DNA from: XYA12-FULL-58-9 sp001798605
Lineage (GTDB): Bacteria; Myxococcota; XYA12-FULL-58-9
DNA length: 21,006 bases
NCBI GenBank assembly: GCA_036736205.1
Contig: DAINMX010000095.1
Location: 1-21,006 of the forward strand
Direction of reading: 5' to 3'
This document shows positions 1 to 6,682 of the stretch, one piece after another. Numbering within the stretch: the first letter of the stretch is position 1; each line of letters begins with the position of its first letter. Both the position numbers and the translations under genes were made by a program. The notes beneath the pieces were generated by a model that saw only the letters and a list, made by a program, of their open reading frames with translations, searched no databases and was not told the origin of the DNA.

Positions 1-65
1 TTGGCATCAATGTAGACGCTGAGGTCCTGGACCAAATCTTCTCTGAGTTCTGCATTGGCAAGTGA
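1..65 (+). CDS. mnmE: MnmE (TrmE) tRNA modification GTPase, last 20 codons only
   Basis: The window starts inside this gene. Read from base 3, the frame gives GINVDAEVLDQIFSEFCIGK and then TGA at 63-65. The terminal FCIGK, preceded by (I/L)F(S)xF, is the hallmark C-terminus of MnmE, whose cysteine takes part in the modification chemistry. MnmE with MnmG modifies uridine 34 in the wobble position of certain tRNAs. The GTPase and N-terminal domains lie outside the window. The stop codon overlaps the GTG that could start the antitoxin remnant downstream. The identification rests on a short but very distinctive tail. Confidence 0.85.
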   Translation, partial: GINVDAEVLDQIFSEFCIGK

Positions 66-265
66 GACGCACAGGTCGAGTGGAGGTTGTCATCACCAAA
101 CGAAACAAACCCGTGGCCAAGCTCGTGCCAATCAATGACAGCTCGACACGTGAGCAGCAAGCTCTGGCACGCTTGCGGGGTCGGGGTCGAATGCTCGTGA
201 GTGCGAAAGAATTCATCCAACCCATTCCCAATGCCGGCTGGCCTGATGTGGCGATGGAGCCATAG
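62..265 (+). pseudogene. Phd/YefM-type antitoxin remnant, N-terminus missing
   Basis: The open frame encodes 67 residues. Its beginning, RTGRVEVVITKRNKPVAKLV, matches the middle of Phd/YefM antitoxins, where a VxITxxGKPVAxLVP strand-turn-strand is characteristic. In intact members about 20-25 residues (start Met, Ser/Ala-x-x-E/F helix and following helix) precede this point and form the DNA-binding fold. Here an in-frame TGA at 44-46 blocks any upstream extension, so GTG at 62 is the earliest start. The C-terminal half (LARLRGRGRML...) resembles the toxin-binding tail. It should be unable to bind DNA normally. It directly abuts the mnmE stop and is followed by a VapC-like fragment, so it is best read as half of a decayed toxin-antitoxin pair. 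Confidence 0.7.
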
Positions 266-267
266 CG

Positions 268-354
268 GCGACAATCGTGTTTGATACCCACGCCCTGGTG
301 TGGTGGGTTCAGTGTTCAGTCAGAGATCCGCGCCCTCTACGCAGTCCGAGCTAG
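268..354 (+). pseudogene. VapC-like PIN-domain toxin remnant, N-terminal fragment
   Basis: The frame starting near 268 reads ATIVFDTHALVWWVQ, the typical opening of PIN-domain toxins. The first Asp (codon 283-285) would be the first of the acidic residues of the nuclease site. After about 14 conserved residues the similarity stops and the frame ends at TAG 352-354, so all later catalytic acidic residues are gone. A GTG at 277 could start translation. It follows the antitoxin remnant at the spacing expected for antitoxin-toxin gene pairs. The toxin is surely inactive. Its broken end coincides with the 3' end of the convergent gene at 351. Confidence 0.65.
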
Positions 355-1556
355 CGTTTCTTGAGCCCCAACGAGTAATCGAAACCCGTGCCGAGCGATC
401 CCATCTTGGAGCTGATGTCCCGCTCGCCGACCTTCTCGAAGCCGAGGCTGGTCAGGCGATCGTTCAGAAACGGATTGACCACTCCCCAGGCGATGATCTC
501 GATCTCTTGAACCTGAGAATTCTTCAACATGGCAGCAAAGCCGGCCACGATGATGTCCTTCATCAGCCGGGGGAAGGCGAAGGAGATGTGGGATTGGTTT
601 GTCATTCCTGTCGTCAATTCTGGGACAGAGATCTCCGGCAGTACATAGACCATCCGCTTCTTCGTGCCCCCGAGCCCGACCTTCTTGAAGAAGGAGAAGC
701 CCGAGGCGTGCATGTCCTCCCGATAGAGTTGAAACGCCTTGGCCTCGGACAGCTCGTTGTAGAGCATCAAGCTCTTGTCCAGAGCCGCTTGCTGATTGTA
801 GCGTTTCAGGATCGTCGCAATCGCTGGGCTCAACGGAAATTGAGCCATCAACTCGGCGACCGTCCCCTCCGTCAACTTCGAGCCGAGCTGGTGTTGCGCT
901 CTAACCGCAGCATCGCCATCGCTCAGGTTGGCGTGACCTTTCGGGTTGTATGCGCCCGTGTTGCTGTCTCCCACGTAGCCGAGACGATAGTCGTCGCTCG
1001 GAGCATTCCACTTCGGGCGATTGTCGAGGTCGATCTGCTTCAAGTCAAACGAACGCAGCTCTTTGATGTCGAAAGCCGTCTGCTCTTGATGAAACACGCT
1101 GAGGCAGAACGCATTGGCTTTGGCCCCGACCCGCTTCTTGTGATTCTCGTAGGCTGACGGGCCAGGAAGGTCGGGGTTGAAGAACCCAACGGTCGATCCC
1201 GGACCGCCAACGGGGCGTCCCGCGTTCTTGAACACTTCAGCCCTGGATGCATTGTCGCCGGGACTGTCTCCGCCCACATTGAGTTGTGACGCCGCCTGGG
1301 CCATGACCGCCAGGCGGTCGAGGACGGTCGTGTACTCGTCGTCACTGATCTGCTCGAGGCGGGCGGCGAGCGCGTCCACCCTAGCGGCAGCTTTGAGAAG
1401 GCTCCAGTTTCGAAGGCTGATACTCTCGTAGCGCAGGGCTTGCAGCTGTTTCTCTCGTGACGTGAGGGGTGCGGACTGTCCGAACTGCTCCGCCCAGTCC
1501 TTCTGCCACGCATTGAGCGACTCGGTACTGCTCGCGATTGTTGAGCTGACTGGCAT
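351..1556 (-). CDS. Uncharacterised 401-residue protein with a possible acetyltransferase-like C-terminus
   Basis: I do not recognise the family. The ATG at 1556 gives a protein starting MPVSSTIASS; an ATG 17 codons upstream is possible but reads into non-homologous sequence. The first 110 residues look helical and charged, with no signal peptide or membrane segment, so the protein is probably cytoplasmic. Near the C-terminus, the sequence VVNPFLNDRLTSLGFEKV resembles the last helix and strand of GNAT acetyltransferases (N-x-x-x-x-x-x-L-x-x-x-GFE). Before it, a strand-helix-strand pattern (HISFAFPRLMKDIIVAGF, then QEIEIIAWGV) would suit the same fold. No acetyl-CoA loop (RxxGxG/A) is evident, so enzymatic activity is doubtful. 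It lies alone between a TA remnant and an IS remnant, which suggests it arrived with mobile DNA. Confidence 0.6.
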   Translation of the reverse strand: MPVSSTIASSTESLNAWQKDWAEQFGQSAPLTSREKQLQALRYESISLRNWSLLKAAARVDALAARLEQISDDEYTTVLDRLAVMAQAASQLNVGGDSPGDNASRAEVFKNAGRPVGGPGSTVGFFNPDLPGPSAYENHKKRVGAKANAFCLSVFHQEQTAFDIKELRSFDLKQIDLDNRPKWNAPSDDYRLGYVGDSNTGAYNPKGHANLSDGDAAVRAQHQLGSKLTEGTVAELMAQFPLSPAIATILKRYNQQAALDKSLMLYNELSEAKAFQLYREDMHASGFSFFKKVGLGGTKKRMVYVLPEISVPELTTGMTNQSHISFAFPRLMKDIIVAGFAAMLKNSQVQEIEIIAWGVVNPFLNDRLTSLGFEKVGERDISSKMGSLGTGFDYSLGLKKR

Positions 1557-1622
1557 TCTATTTACTTGCCTGGTTTGTGACTCGAATTCAAGCAGTTTAC
1601 AAGCCACGGGCGGTGTATCGTG

Positions 1623-1641
1623 TCTCGGCTTGGAGCCGAGA
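1623..1641. other. Perfect inverted repeat (hairpin) between the IS remnant and the orphan gene
   Basis: Arms TCTCGGCT (1623-1630) and AGCCGAGA (1634-1641) are perfectly complementary around a TGG loop. No T-tract follows on the plus strand, so this is not a classic intrinsic terminator. It could be an old transposon end or a transcript-stabilising hairpin. Confidence 0.45.
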
Positions 1642-1643
1642 TC

Positions 1644-1931
1644 TTACTCGCTCCGGAGAAGTATGTGGGACGAGCTTTGGCGGCGGTGAGAATGAGATCC
1701 ACTTTGTGGCGGGCGACGTCGCTGCGTCGCCATGTCGAGAGCTCGAAGAGGAAGTTGGCGAGACATGTCATCTCCCATGGCCCACCCGACAATCCGTCGT
1801 GAGAAGAGATCGATGATGGCCGCAAGATAGAGCCAGCCCTCTTGAGTGGGGATGCACGTGAGATCAGTGACCCACGCTTGGTTTGGGTGCTCCCAATGGA
1901 ATCTGCGGTCTAGGACGTTGGGGGCCACTGG
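1644..1931 (-). pseudogene. IS3-family transposase OrfB fragment (DDE integrase core), decayed
   Basis: On the minus strand the frame from about 1931 encodes VAPNVLDRRFHWEHPNQAWV, then TDLTCIPTQEGWLYLAAIID, LFSRRIVGWAM and LPLRALDMATQRRRP. This is the start of the rve/DDE catalytic core of IS3-group OrfB: W-x-T-D carries the first catalytic Asp and LYLAAIIDLFSRRIVGW is the classic following block. The next expected block, HHSDRGSQY with the second Asp, is degenerate here (HSHRRQSSSH), and the frame stops at 1644 before the final Glu. The OrfB N-terminal helix-turn-helix region and OrfA are absent. On the upstream side homology ends where a short tandem repeat begins. No terminal inverted repeats or target duplication could be assigned. 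It is an inactive insertion sequence relic. Confidence 0.8.
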
Positions 1932-1935
1932 GTAA

Positions 1936-1971
1936 TGGGCGACAAATGGCGGGTGGGCGACGAATAGCGGG
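1936..1971. repeat. Two tandem 18-bp units
   Basis: Bases 1936-1953 (TGGGCGACAAATGGCGGG) and 1954-1971 differ at two positions only. They lie between the transposase relic and the 10-bp array and share its GGCGAC/GTCGCC core. Confidence 0.75.
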
Positions 1972-2030
1972 GGGTCGCCGTAGGTCGCCGTAAGTCGCGG
2001 TTGGTCGCCTTGGGTCGTGGTTAGTCGCCG
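1971..2030. repeat. Six-copy 10-bp tandem repeat ending inside the efflux gene stop codon
   Basis: Six consecutive 10-bp units start at 1971, 1981, 1991, 2001, 2011 and 2021. Each matches the consensus TNGGTCGCCG with one to three changes. The last unit (TTAGTCGCCG) contains the stop codon of the transporter gene on the minus strand. The period equals one helical turn and is not a multiple of three, so the array is not a coding repeat. It marks the junction between the transposase relic and the transporter. Confidence 0.75.
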
Positions 2031-3481
2031 ACCTTTTGCCCCTTGGGGAAAGCGAGAATCGCGAGTAACCCGGCGACGCCGCAAAGACCCACTCCCAACA
2101 GGACTCGGCCCAAACCCAAAGCCAGAGCGTCGCGGATGAGTGAGATTGATTCCGCTGGCACGCTGTTTCGCCGTTGTGGATCCATCACCGCATTGGCGAG
2201 ATCGAGAAGCTCAGGGGAGCTACCGAGCTCATGGCGCAAGGTGGTGGTGAGGACCGCACCCATGGCAGCGACCATGATGGCACCGCCGATGGTGCGTGAG
2301 AACTGAACAAGGCCGGTGACGGCGCCGCGTTGTTGCCAAGACACCGACTCCTGCGCGGCGATGAGTAGGGTCGTGGTGGCGAAGCCCATTCCCAGACCTA
2401 CCAACAGCATGGTGGCGAGCACGAGCCAGCGTGGGGTGTCGAGACCAAAAGTGAAGAAGCACACAGCACTGAGCGCCAAGAAACATCCACCGATGATTGC
2501 TGAGGGACGATAGCCAAAGCGACGCAGCGTCCAACCGGTGAGGTTGGAGCCGATGGGCCAGCCGATGCCCACCGGAATGATGGCGGTGCCCGCGGCGGTG
2601 GGGCTGCCCCCGAGGGGGCCTTGCACAAATGCTGGAACGTAGCTGCTGACGCCGAAGATGACGCCACTCATGGCCACGCCCGCGATGCAGGTTACCGCCA
2701 CGACGCGATCGGTGAGCAAAGCTGGCGGCAGCATGGGTTCGGGGTGCCGGCGCTCCTGAAACACAAGAGCCACGGCCGAGACAAGGGCAACAACGAAACT
2801 GCCGACAACTTCGGTGTTGTCAAAGCCGACGTCACCGCCGCGCAACATTGCCCACATGAGCGAGCCCGTCGCAACGGTGAGCAGCGCGCCGCCGACGAGA
2901 TCCAATCGGCGCGAATGGCGCTCGATGTTCTCGTGCAGGGCAACGAGCATCAAGACGGCGGCAAGAACGCCAAAGGGTGCATTGATGAGGAAGATCCATT
3001 GCCACGCCCAGTGCTCGACCACAAAAGCACCGAGAGCGGGGCCGGCAATGCTGGAGATTGCCCACACCGCGGAAAACAATCCTTGGACTCTGGCCCTTTG
3101 GGCCGCGGGGTAGAGGTCGCCGACGATGGTCAGGGTGATGGGAATGACGCCGCCAGCTCCCATGCCTTGGACGGCGCGCCACACCACCAATTGCCCCATG
3201 GTCGAGGCGGTGGCGCAAAGAACGGATCCCGCGACGAACAAGCCGACACCAAGCAGGTATGTGGGCTTACGACCAAAAAGATCGGCACCTTTGCCATAAA
3301 GAGGAACCGTTACCGTCGAGGTCAGCAGGTAAATGGAGAACACCCACGGGAAGAGTTCCAGGCCGCCGAGTTGGCTGACGATGGTGGGCATGGCGGTCCC
3401 CACCACCGTTACGTCCACAGACGCGAGAAATGTCCCAACGACCGCGGCGGCAAGAACCAGGCCCCTGCGTGTGTGCTTCAT
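2021..3481 (-). CDS. MFS drug efflux transporter, DHA2 (EmrB/QacA-like) type
   Basis: This 486-residue membrane protein has the features of drug:H+ antiporters of the major facilitator superfamily. TM1 carries the motif SVDVTVVGTAMPTI (motif D1 of the 14-TM family). The TM2-TM3 loop has GKGADLFGRKP (motif A, G-x-x-x-D-x-x-G-R-K). RAVQGMGAGG follows as motif B in TM4, and GPALGAF as motif C in TM5. The length and about 14 hydrophobic segments fit the DHA2 group, which exports lipophilic cations, dyes, bile salts or antibiotics using the proton gradient at the inner membrane. ATG at 3481 is preceded by GGATGTAACG, a modest ribosome binding site. No membrane fusion partner or regulator lies beside it. 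The last codons and stop fall within the 10-bp repeat, so the native C-terminus may have been altered. The substrate is unknown. Confidence 0.88.
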   Translation of the reverse strand: MKHTRRGLVLAAAVVGTFLASVDVTVVGTAMPTIVSQLGGLELFPWVFSIYLLTSTVTVPLYGKGADLFGRKPTYLLGVGLFVAGSVLCATASTMGQLVVWRAVQGMGAGGVIPITLTIVGDLYPAAQRARVQGLFSAVWAISSIAGPALGAFVVEHWAWQWIFLINAPFGVLAAVLMLVALHENIERHSRRLDLVGGALLTVATGSLMWAMLRGGDVGFDNTEVVGSFVVALVSAVALVFQERRHPEPMLPPALLTDRVVAVTCIAGVAMSGVIFGVSSYVPAFVQGPLGGSPTAAGTAIIPVGIGWPIGSNLTGWTLRRFGYRPSAIIGGCFLALSAVCFFTFGLDTPRWLVLATMLLVGLGMGFATTTLLIAAQESVSWQQRGAVTGLVQFSRTIGGAIMVAAMGAVLTTTLRHELGSSPELLDLANAVMDPQRRNSVPAESISLIRDALALGLGRVLLGVGLCGVAGLLAILAFPKGQKVGD

Positions 3482-3540
3482 CGTTACATCCAGTCATCGC
3501 TGATAGGCACCCAAAGTCGTCCTTGGGTCAAGGGATCTGT

Positions 3541-3558
3541 CACGACTGCCACGACTGC
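3541..3558. repeat. 9-bp tandem duplication in the efflux-pgm intergenic region
   Basis: CACGACTGC occurs twice in a row at 3541-3549 and 3550-3558. The surrounding 174-bp gap separates the divergent efflux and phosphohexomutase genes and must hold promoters for both, but no convincing -35/-10 pair was found. A short hairpin (CCTTG-GGT-CAAGG, 3521-3533) is also present. Confidence 0.4.
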
Positions 3559-3655
3559 CACATTTCAGAGGACGACACACCAGGCCTTGCAGCCTGTCAC
3601 GAGTTTCCGAGCAGCGACGTTTTCTCCTACTCGTTTTCTCTGCTAAAAGTTGGGC

Positions 3656-5377
3656 ATGCAAGACAAAGCACGCCGTTGGCTGGAGCAGGATCCCGATCCC
3701 GACACCCAGGCTGAGCTCGAGAAGCTCATTCTTGACAACGCCACCCTGGAGCTAGAGGACCGCTTCGGTTGCCGACTGGCCTTTGGCACCGCGGGCCTGC
3801 GTGGCGTTCTGGGGGCGGGGTCCAATCGTATGAATCGACTGGTGATACGGCAAACGAGTGCCGGGCTTGGCAAATATTTGCTCGAGCAGGTTGAGGACGC
3901 GGCAAGCCGAGGTGTGGTTGTCGGTTATGATGGTCGACACAAATCGGAGGTCTTCGCTCTGGACACCGCTCTGGTGATGGCAGGACTCGGTATTCGAGTG
4001 CACCTCTATAATGTACGTGTGCCGACGCCTTTGGTGCCCTATGCCATAGGTGAGCTTGGGGCAGCCGCTGGCGTCGTTGTCACTGCCAGTCACAATCCGC
4101 CCCAGTACAACGGCTACAAGGTTTTTTGGGAAAATGGGTCGCAGATTATTCCTCCCCACGACTCTGGTATTGCGGCGTCCATTGAACGCGCAGCTCTCGT
4201 TCGGCTGCCGTGGTGTGAGCCCGAGAAGGCGCGCGACGACGGTCTGCTCGTCACCCTTGGCGATGAGATCATCGCCAAGTACGTCGAGCGTGTTTTGGCC
4301 TTGTCCCTGCACCCGCAGTCGAGCGCCCGAGCAAGCCTGAGAATCGCCTACACACCGATGCACGGTGTCGGTGCGCACATCGCCGAAGAGGTGATGCGAC
4401 GCGCCGGTTTTGGCCAAGTGCACACGGTGACAGAACAACGTGAGCCAGATCCCAACTTTTCCACGGTTCAATTCCCGAACCCCGAAGAACCAGGTGCCTC
4501 CGATCTCGTTTGGGCCTTGGCCAAGAAGATTGGTGCCACACTGGCGTGTGCCAACGACCCTGACGCAGATAGATTCTCCGTGTCAGTGAAAACAGGGAGC
4601 GGCGAGCTGCGGCAGCTTAACGGCGACCAGATTGGTGCCATCTTGGGTGCCGACTTTCTCGACCACGCGCCGGACAACGCTGTGGTGGGAAACAGCGTCG
4701 TCTCCTCGCGGTTGCTCGGAGTCATCGCCGCGGCGCGCGGTGTCAACCATTTCACCACGCTCACCGGCCTAAAATGGATCGCCGACGCTGCCCTGCAGCA
4801 CGAAGCCAAGGGTGAAGAGTTTATCTACGGCTACGAGGAATCCATCGGCTACATGTTTGGGGCTCTGGTCCGTGACAAAGATGGCATTGCCGCACTTCTG
4901 TGCTTCTGCACTCTTGCCGCAGACCTAGCCGACCGCGGCAAAACCGTGTGGAGTTATCTCGAGTCGATCTATCGGGAGCACGGCCTCTATCTCACGCGGC
5001 TTCAGACCAAGTGGCTCACTGTGACGGGGAAGGGTCCGAGCGCTGGAGAGCTCTTGCGACAGAGTCCTCCGTCCACAATAGCCGGTCATAAGGTGACCTG
5101 CGTCACTGACGTTCTGACGGGTATTCACGGTTTTGCCGACGGACGCCGAAAGCCCGTGGAGCTGCCCAAGAGCGACGTCCTCATCTATACTCTAGAAGAC
5201 GACACCCGCGTGATTGTCCGGCCATCTGGCACCGAGCCCAAGCTCAAGTGTTACTACGAGATTCATGGCATGATAGGTGACGACGAATCCCTCGACCTGG
5301 CTGATGCCCGTGGTCAAAGATTGCTCGATGATTTGGTGGCTGCGCACCAACAAGAGCTGGCCGGGTTGTCCAACTGA
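3656..5377 (+). CDS. Phosphoglucomutase/phosphomannomutase (alpha-D-phosphohexomutase)
   Basis: The 573-residue protein belongs to the phosphohexomutase superfamily, of the longer PgcA/PGM2-like type. It interconverts hexose 1- and 6-phosphates (glucose or mannose) through a phosphoserine, feeding cell-wall and polysaccharide precursor synthesis in the cytoplasm. The four domain signatures appear in order. The active-site loop is VVVTASHNPPQYNGYK, with phosphorylated Ser near residue 145. The metal-binding loop is DPDADR near 301-306, and the sugar-selecting loop GYEESIGY near 392-399. The phosphate-binding loop is RPSGTEPK near the C-terminus. FGTAGLRG near residue 45 is also typical. I chose ATG 3656 over a TTG two codons upstream (3650). 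The gene stands alone; its product cannot be narrowed to glucose or mannose from the sequence. Confidence 0.93.
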   Translation: MQDKARRWLEQDPDPDTQAELEKLILDNATLELEDRFGCRLAFGTAGLRGVLGAGSNRMNRLVIRQTSAGLGKYLLEQVEDAASRGVVVGYDGRHKSEVFALDTALVMAGLGIRVHLYNVRVPTPLVPYAIGELGAAAGVVVTASHNPPQYNGYKVFWENGSQIIPPHDSGIAASIERAALVRLPWCEPEKARDDGLLVTLGDEIIAKYVERVLALSLHPQSSARASLRIAYTPMHGVGAHIAEEVMRRAGFGQVHTVTEQREPDPNFSTVQFPNPEEPGASDLVWALAKKIGATLACANDPDADRFSVSVKTGSGELRQLNGDQIGAILGADFLDHAPDNAVVGNSVVSSRLLGVIAAARGVNHFTTLTGLKWIADAALQHEAKGEEFIYGYEESIGYMFGALVRDKDGIAALLCFCTLAADLADRGKTVWSYLESIYREHGLYLTRLQTKWLTVTGKGPSAGELLRQSPPSTIAGHKVTCVTDVLTGIHGFADGRRKPVELPKSDVLIYTLEDDTRVIVRPSGTEPKLKCYYEIHGMIGDDESLDLADARGQRLLDDLVAAHQQELAGLSN

Positions 5378-5407
5378 CCACCTGCGGCTTACGAGTCATC
5401 AATGGTA

Positions 5408-5432
5408 GTTGGTTGAATGTGTGTTAACCAAC
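5408..5432 (+). other. Inverted repeat downstream of the phosphohexomutase gene
   Basis: GTTGGTT (5408-5414) and AACCAAC (5426-5432) form 7-bp arms around an 11-nt loop, 31 bases after the stop codon. No T-run follows, so it may be a mRNA 3'-end hairpin or a Rho-dependent site rather than an intrinsic terminator. Confidence 0.4.
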
Positions 5433-5478
5433 AACTTGTCGCCGCCCGTCACGCATAACATGTCGGAAATGTTTATGT

Positions 5479-5494
5479 TTTCTGAAACCAGAAA
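5479..5494. other. Short perfect hairpin upstream of the cold-shock promoter
   Basis: TTTCTG (5479-5484) and CAGAAA (5489-5494) flank a 4-nt loop, ending five bases before the proposed -35 box. It is AT-rich and could be an operator half-pair or a weak terminator. The support is base complementarity only. Confidence 0.3.
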
Positions 5495-5498
5495 TGCC

Positions 5499-5526
5499 TT
5501 GCCAAATGTTGGCGATTGAGTGTAAC
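5499..5526 (+). promoter_or_regulatory. Candidate sigma70 promoter of the cold-shock gene
   Basis: TTGCCA (5499-5504) and TGTAAC (5521-5526) are separated by 16 bp and match the -35 and -10 consensus at 5/6 and 4/6 positions. A start near 5533 would give a leader of about 130 nt, in keeping with the long structured leaders of cspA-like genes. This is inference from sequence only. Confidence 0.4.
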
Positions 5527-5589
5527 AAGCAAATGGGAGTTGATGTAGCTGTATGGGGGGAGTCTTCTCACATTCACGCGCACACAACA

Positions 5590-5610
5590 CCGACCTTGTA
5601 ACACGGTCGG
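5590..5610 (+). promoter_or_regulatory. Hairpin in the cold-shock gene leader
   Basis: CCGACC and GGTCGG pair around a 9-nt loop in which TGT/ACA-like pairing is also possible. It lies about 55 bases before the start codon, between the candidate promoter and the ribosome binding site. It could be a cold-responsive leader element. It is followed by a G-run (GGGGGG) and then by the GGGGAAG ribosome binding site near 5653. Confidence 0.4.
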
Positions 5611-5664
5611 GGGGGAAACTCTCGACCTAGCGCTGCAGTAAAAAAGGCAGCAGGGGAAGTTAGT

Positions 5665-5883
5665 ATGGAAGAAGAACGGCAGAACGGTACTGTGAAGTGG
5701 TTCAATGACAGCAAGGGCTTTGGGTTTATCACACCCGAGGATGGGGGAGAGGATGTCTTCGTTCATTTCTCAGCCATTCTGGCTGAAGGCTTCAAATCGC
5801 TCGCCGAGGGACAACGGGTCGAGTATGAAGTCGTGCGCAGCGACAAGGGTCTGCAGGCCAAGTCGGTGCGACCTGTCAACTGA
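5665..5883 (+). CDS. Cold-shock domain protein (CspA family)
   Basis: The protein has 72 residues, close to the usual 66-70 of the family. It is a single OB-fold cold-shock domain that binds single-stranded RNA and DNA and melts RNA secondary structure. Both RNA-binding motifs are intact: KGFGFI (RNP1) near residues 17-22 and VFVHF (RNP2) near 31-35, with the GTVKWFN opening strand. The N-terminal MEEERQ extension is slightly longer than in E. coli CspA. A strong ribosome binding site (GGGGAAG) precedes ATG 5665. The gene is monocistronic: it has its own leader of over 100 bases and a good terminator immediately downstream. Whether it is cold induced or constitutive cannot be told from the sequence. 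Confidence 0.95.
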   Translation: MEEERQNGTVKWFNDSKGFGFITPEDGGEDVFVHFSAILAEGFKSLAEGQRVEYEVVRSDKGLQAKSVRPVN

Positions 5884-5906
5884 GTTCCTCGGTTGAAATC
5901 GCAAAG

Positions 5907-5932
5907 AAAGGGTCGCGTTGCGGCCCTTTTTT
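5907..5932 (+). terminator. Rho-independent terminator after the cold-shock gene
   Basis: AAAGGGTCGC and GCGGCCCTTT pair over 10 bp (one G-T) around a GTT loop, and the 3' arm merges into a run of six T residues (5927-5932). It begins 24 bases after the csp stop codon. This is the clearest intrinsic terminator in the window. Confidence 0.9.
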
Positions 5933-6016
5933 GTGGGTCTTACCTGTGTGGCTGATTGACTCAGGCCCATCTTTTCGCCATCTTTCGGCGCAAACCAAAA
6001 CCTCAAGGGGGTATTG

Positions 6017-6682
6017 ATGAACGCCATTCGATTGGGATGTATTGTTGCGCTCTTTGCCGTGGTGACAGCATGTGGTGGCACCAAGCTCTATGTCCGGCCA
6101 GGCGCCGTAGCGCCACAGCCGGCCACTGACAAGTTTGTCATCATGCCGGTCAAGATCAACGGCCTCTCTGGCGACACCTTGGCACAACAGGCGGCCCTGT
6201 TCGGCGGCCTTGTCTCTGCCTTTGGCGAGTCGGCTGTACCGCTGCAGCCGATTCAGCCAGCCCTCGAAGCGGCGGGCTTTGGCAATCTTGGTGAGCAGAT
6301 CGCCTATGGCATGCACCACATGGTGTCTTTCCATGACTCATACGACTTCAATGAGGATGCCGGGTTCCACGGTGGCAATTCTGAGTACCAAATGATTCTC
6401 GAAGCGACTGGCAAGCTTATTGAGCTTGTGGCGACCGAGCTCAAGCTCGACTTCAAACCCAAGTACATTGTCGTGGCCGCCATTGACTCTGTGAGCTCGT
6501 CGATTCCCAAGACAGCCAAGTATCGCGTGGTCTCGGGTATCTACAACCTCGAGGAATCAAAGCTCGACGAAGTCATTTGGTTCGAGTCAAGCACCGCCGA
6601 TGATGCTGCAGCGATTCTTGCCGAGATGGGAACCTTGGGCGGCAAGCTCAAAGGTCTGCTCATCGTTCAGTCCGAATCCTAA
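6017..6682 (+). CDS. Predicted lipoprotein of unknown function
   Basis: The 221-residue product begins with a lipoprotein signal: a short basic N-terminus, a hydrophobic stretch (IVALFAVV) and the lipobox VTAC, with Cys19 as the acylated residue when ATG 6017 is the start. AAGGGGG just upstream is a good ribosome binding site; a TTG one codon earlier is less likely. The mature part starts with TKLYVRPGA and has a strand FVIMPVKING, an Ala/Leu-rich helix, and a later strand KYIVVAAIDS. This alternation recalls periplasmic alpha/beta domains of outer-membrane-associated lipoproteins, but I cannot assign a family. Its stop codon overlaps that of the convergent comM gene by four bases. The -2 and later residues do not include Asp right after Cys, so export to the outer membrane is possible. 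Confidence 0.75.
   Translation: MNAIRLGCIVALFAVVTACGGTKLYVRPGAVAPQPATDKFVIMPVKINGLSGDTLAQQAALFGGLVSAFGESAVPLQPIQPALEAAGFGNLGEQIAYGMHHMVSFHDSYDFNEDAGFHGGNSEYQMILEATGKLIELVATELKLDFKPKYIVVAAIDSVSSSIPKTAKYRVVSGIYNLEESKLDEVIWFESSTADDAAAILAEMGTLGGKLKGLLIVQSES

Noticed and set aside
300..1157. A 285-residue open frame on the plus strand opposite the orphan gene
   Set aside because: It mirrors the codon bias of the minus-strand gene, has no domain-like pattern and overlaps it fully.
1971..2030. A CRISPR array
   Set aside because: The units are 10 bp and directly abutting, with no spacers and no cas genes.
2621..3646. A 341-residue plus-strand frame rich in Gly, His and Asp
   Set aside because: It is antisense to the efflux transporter, whose family motifs are clear; the composition is that of a reversed membrane-protein gene.
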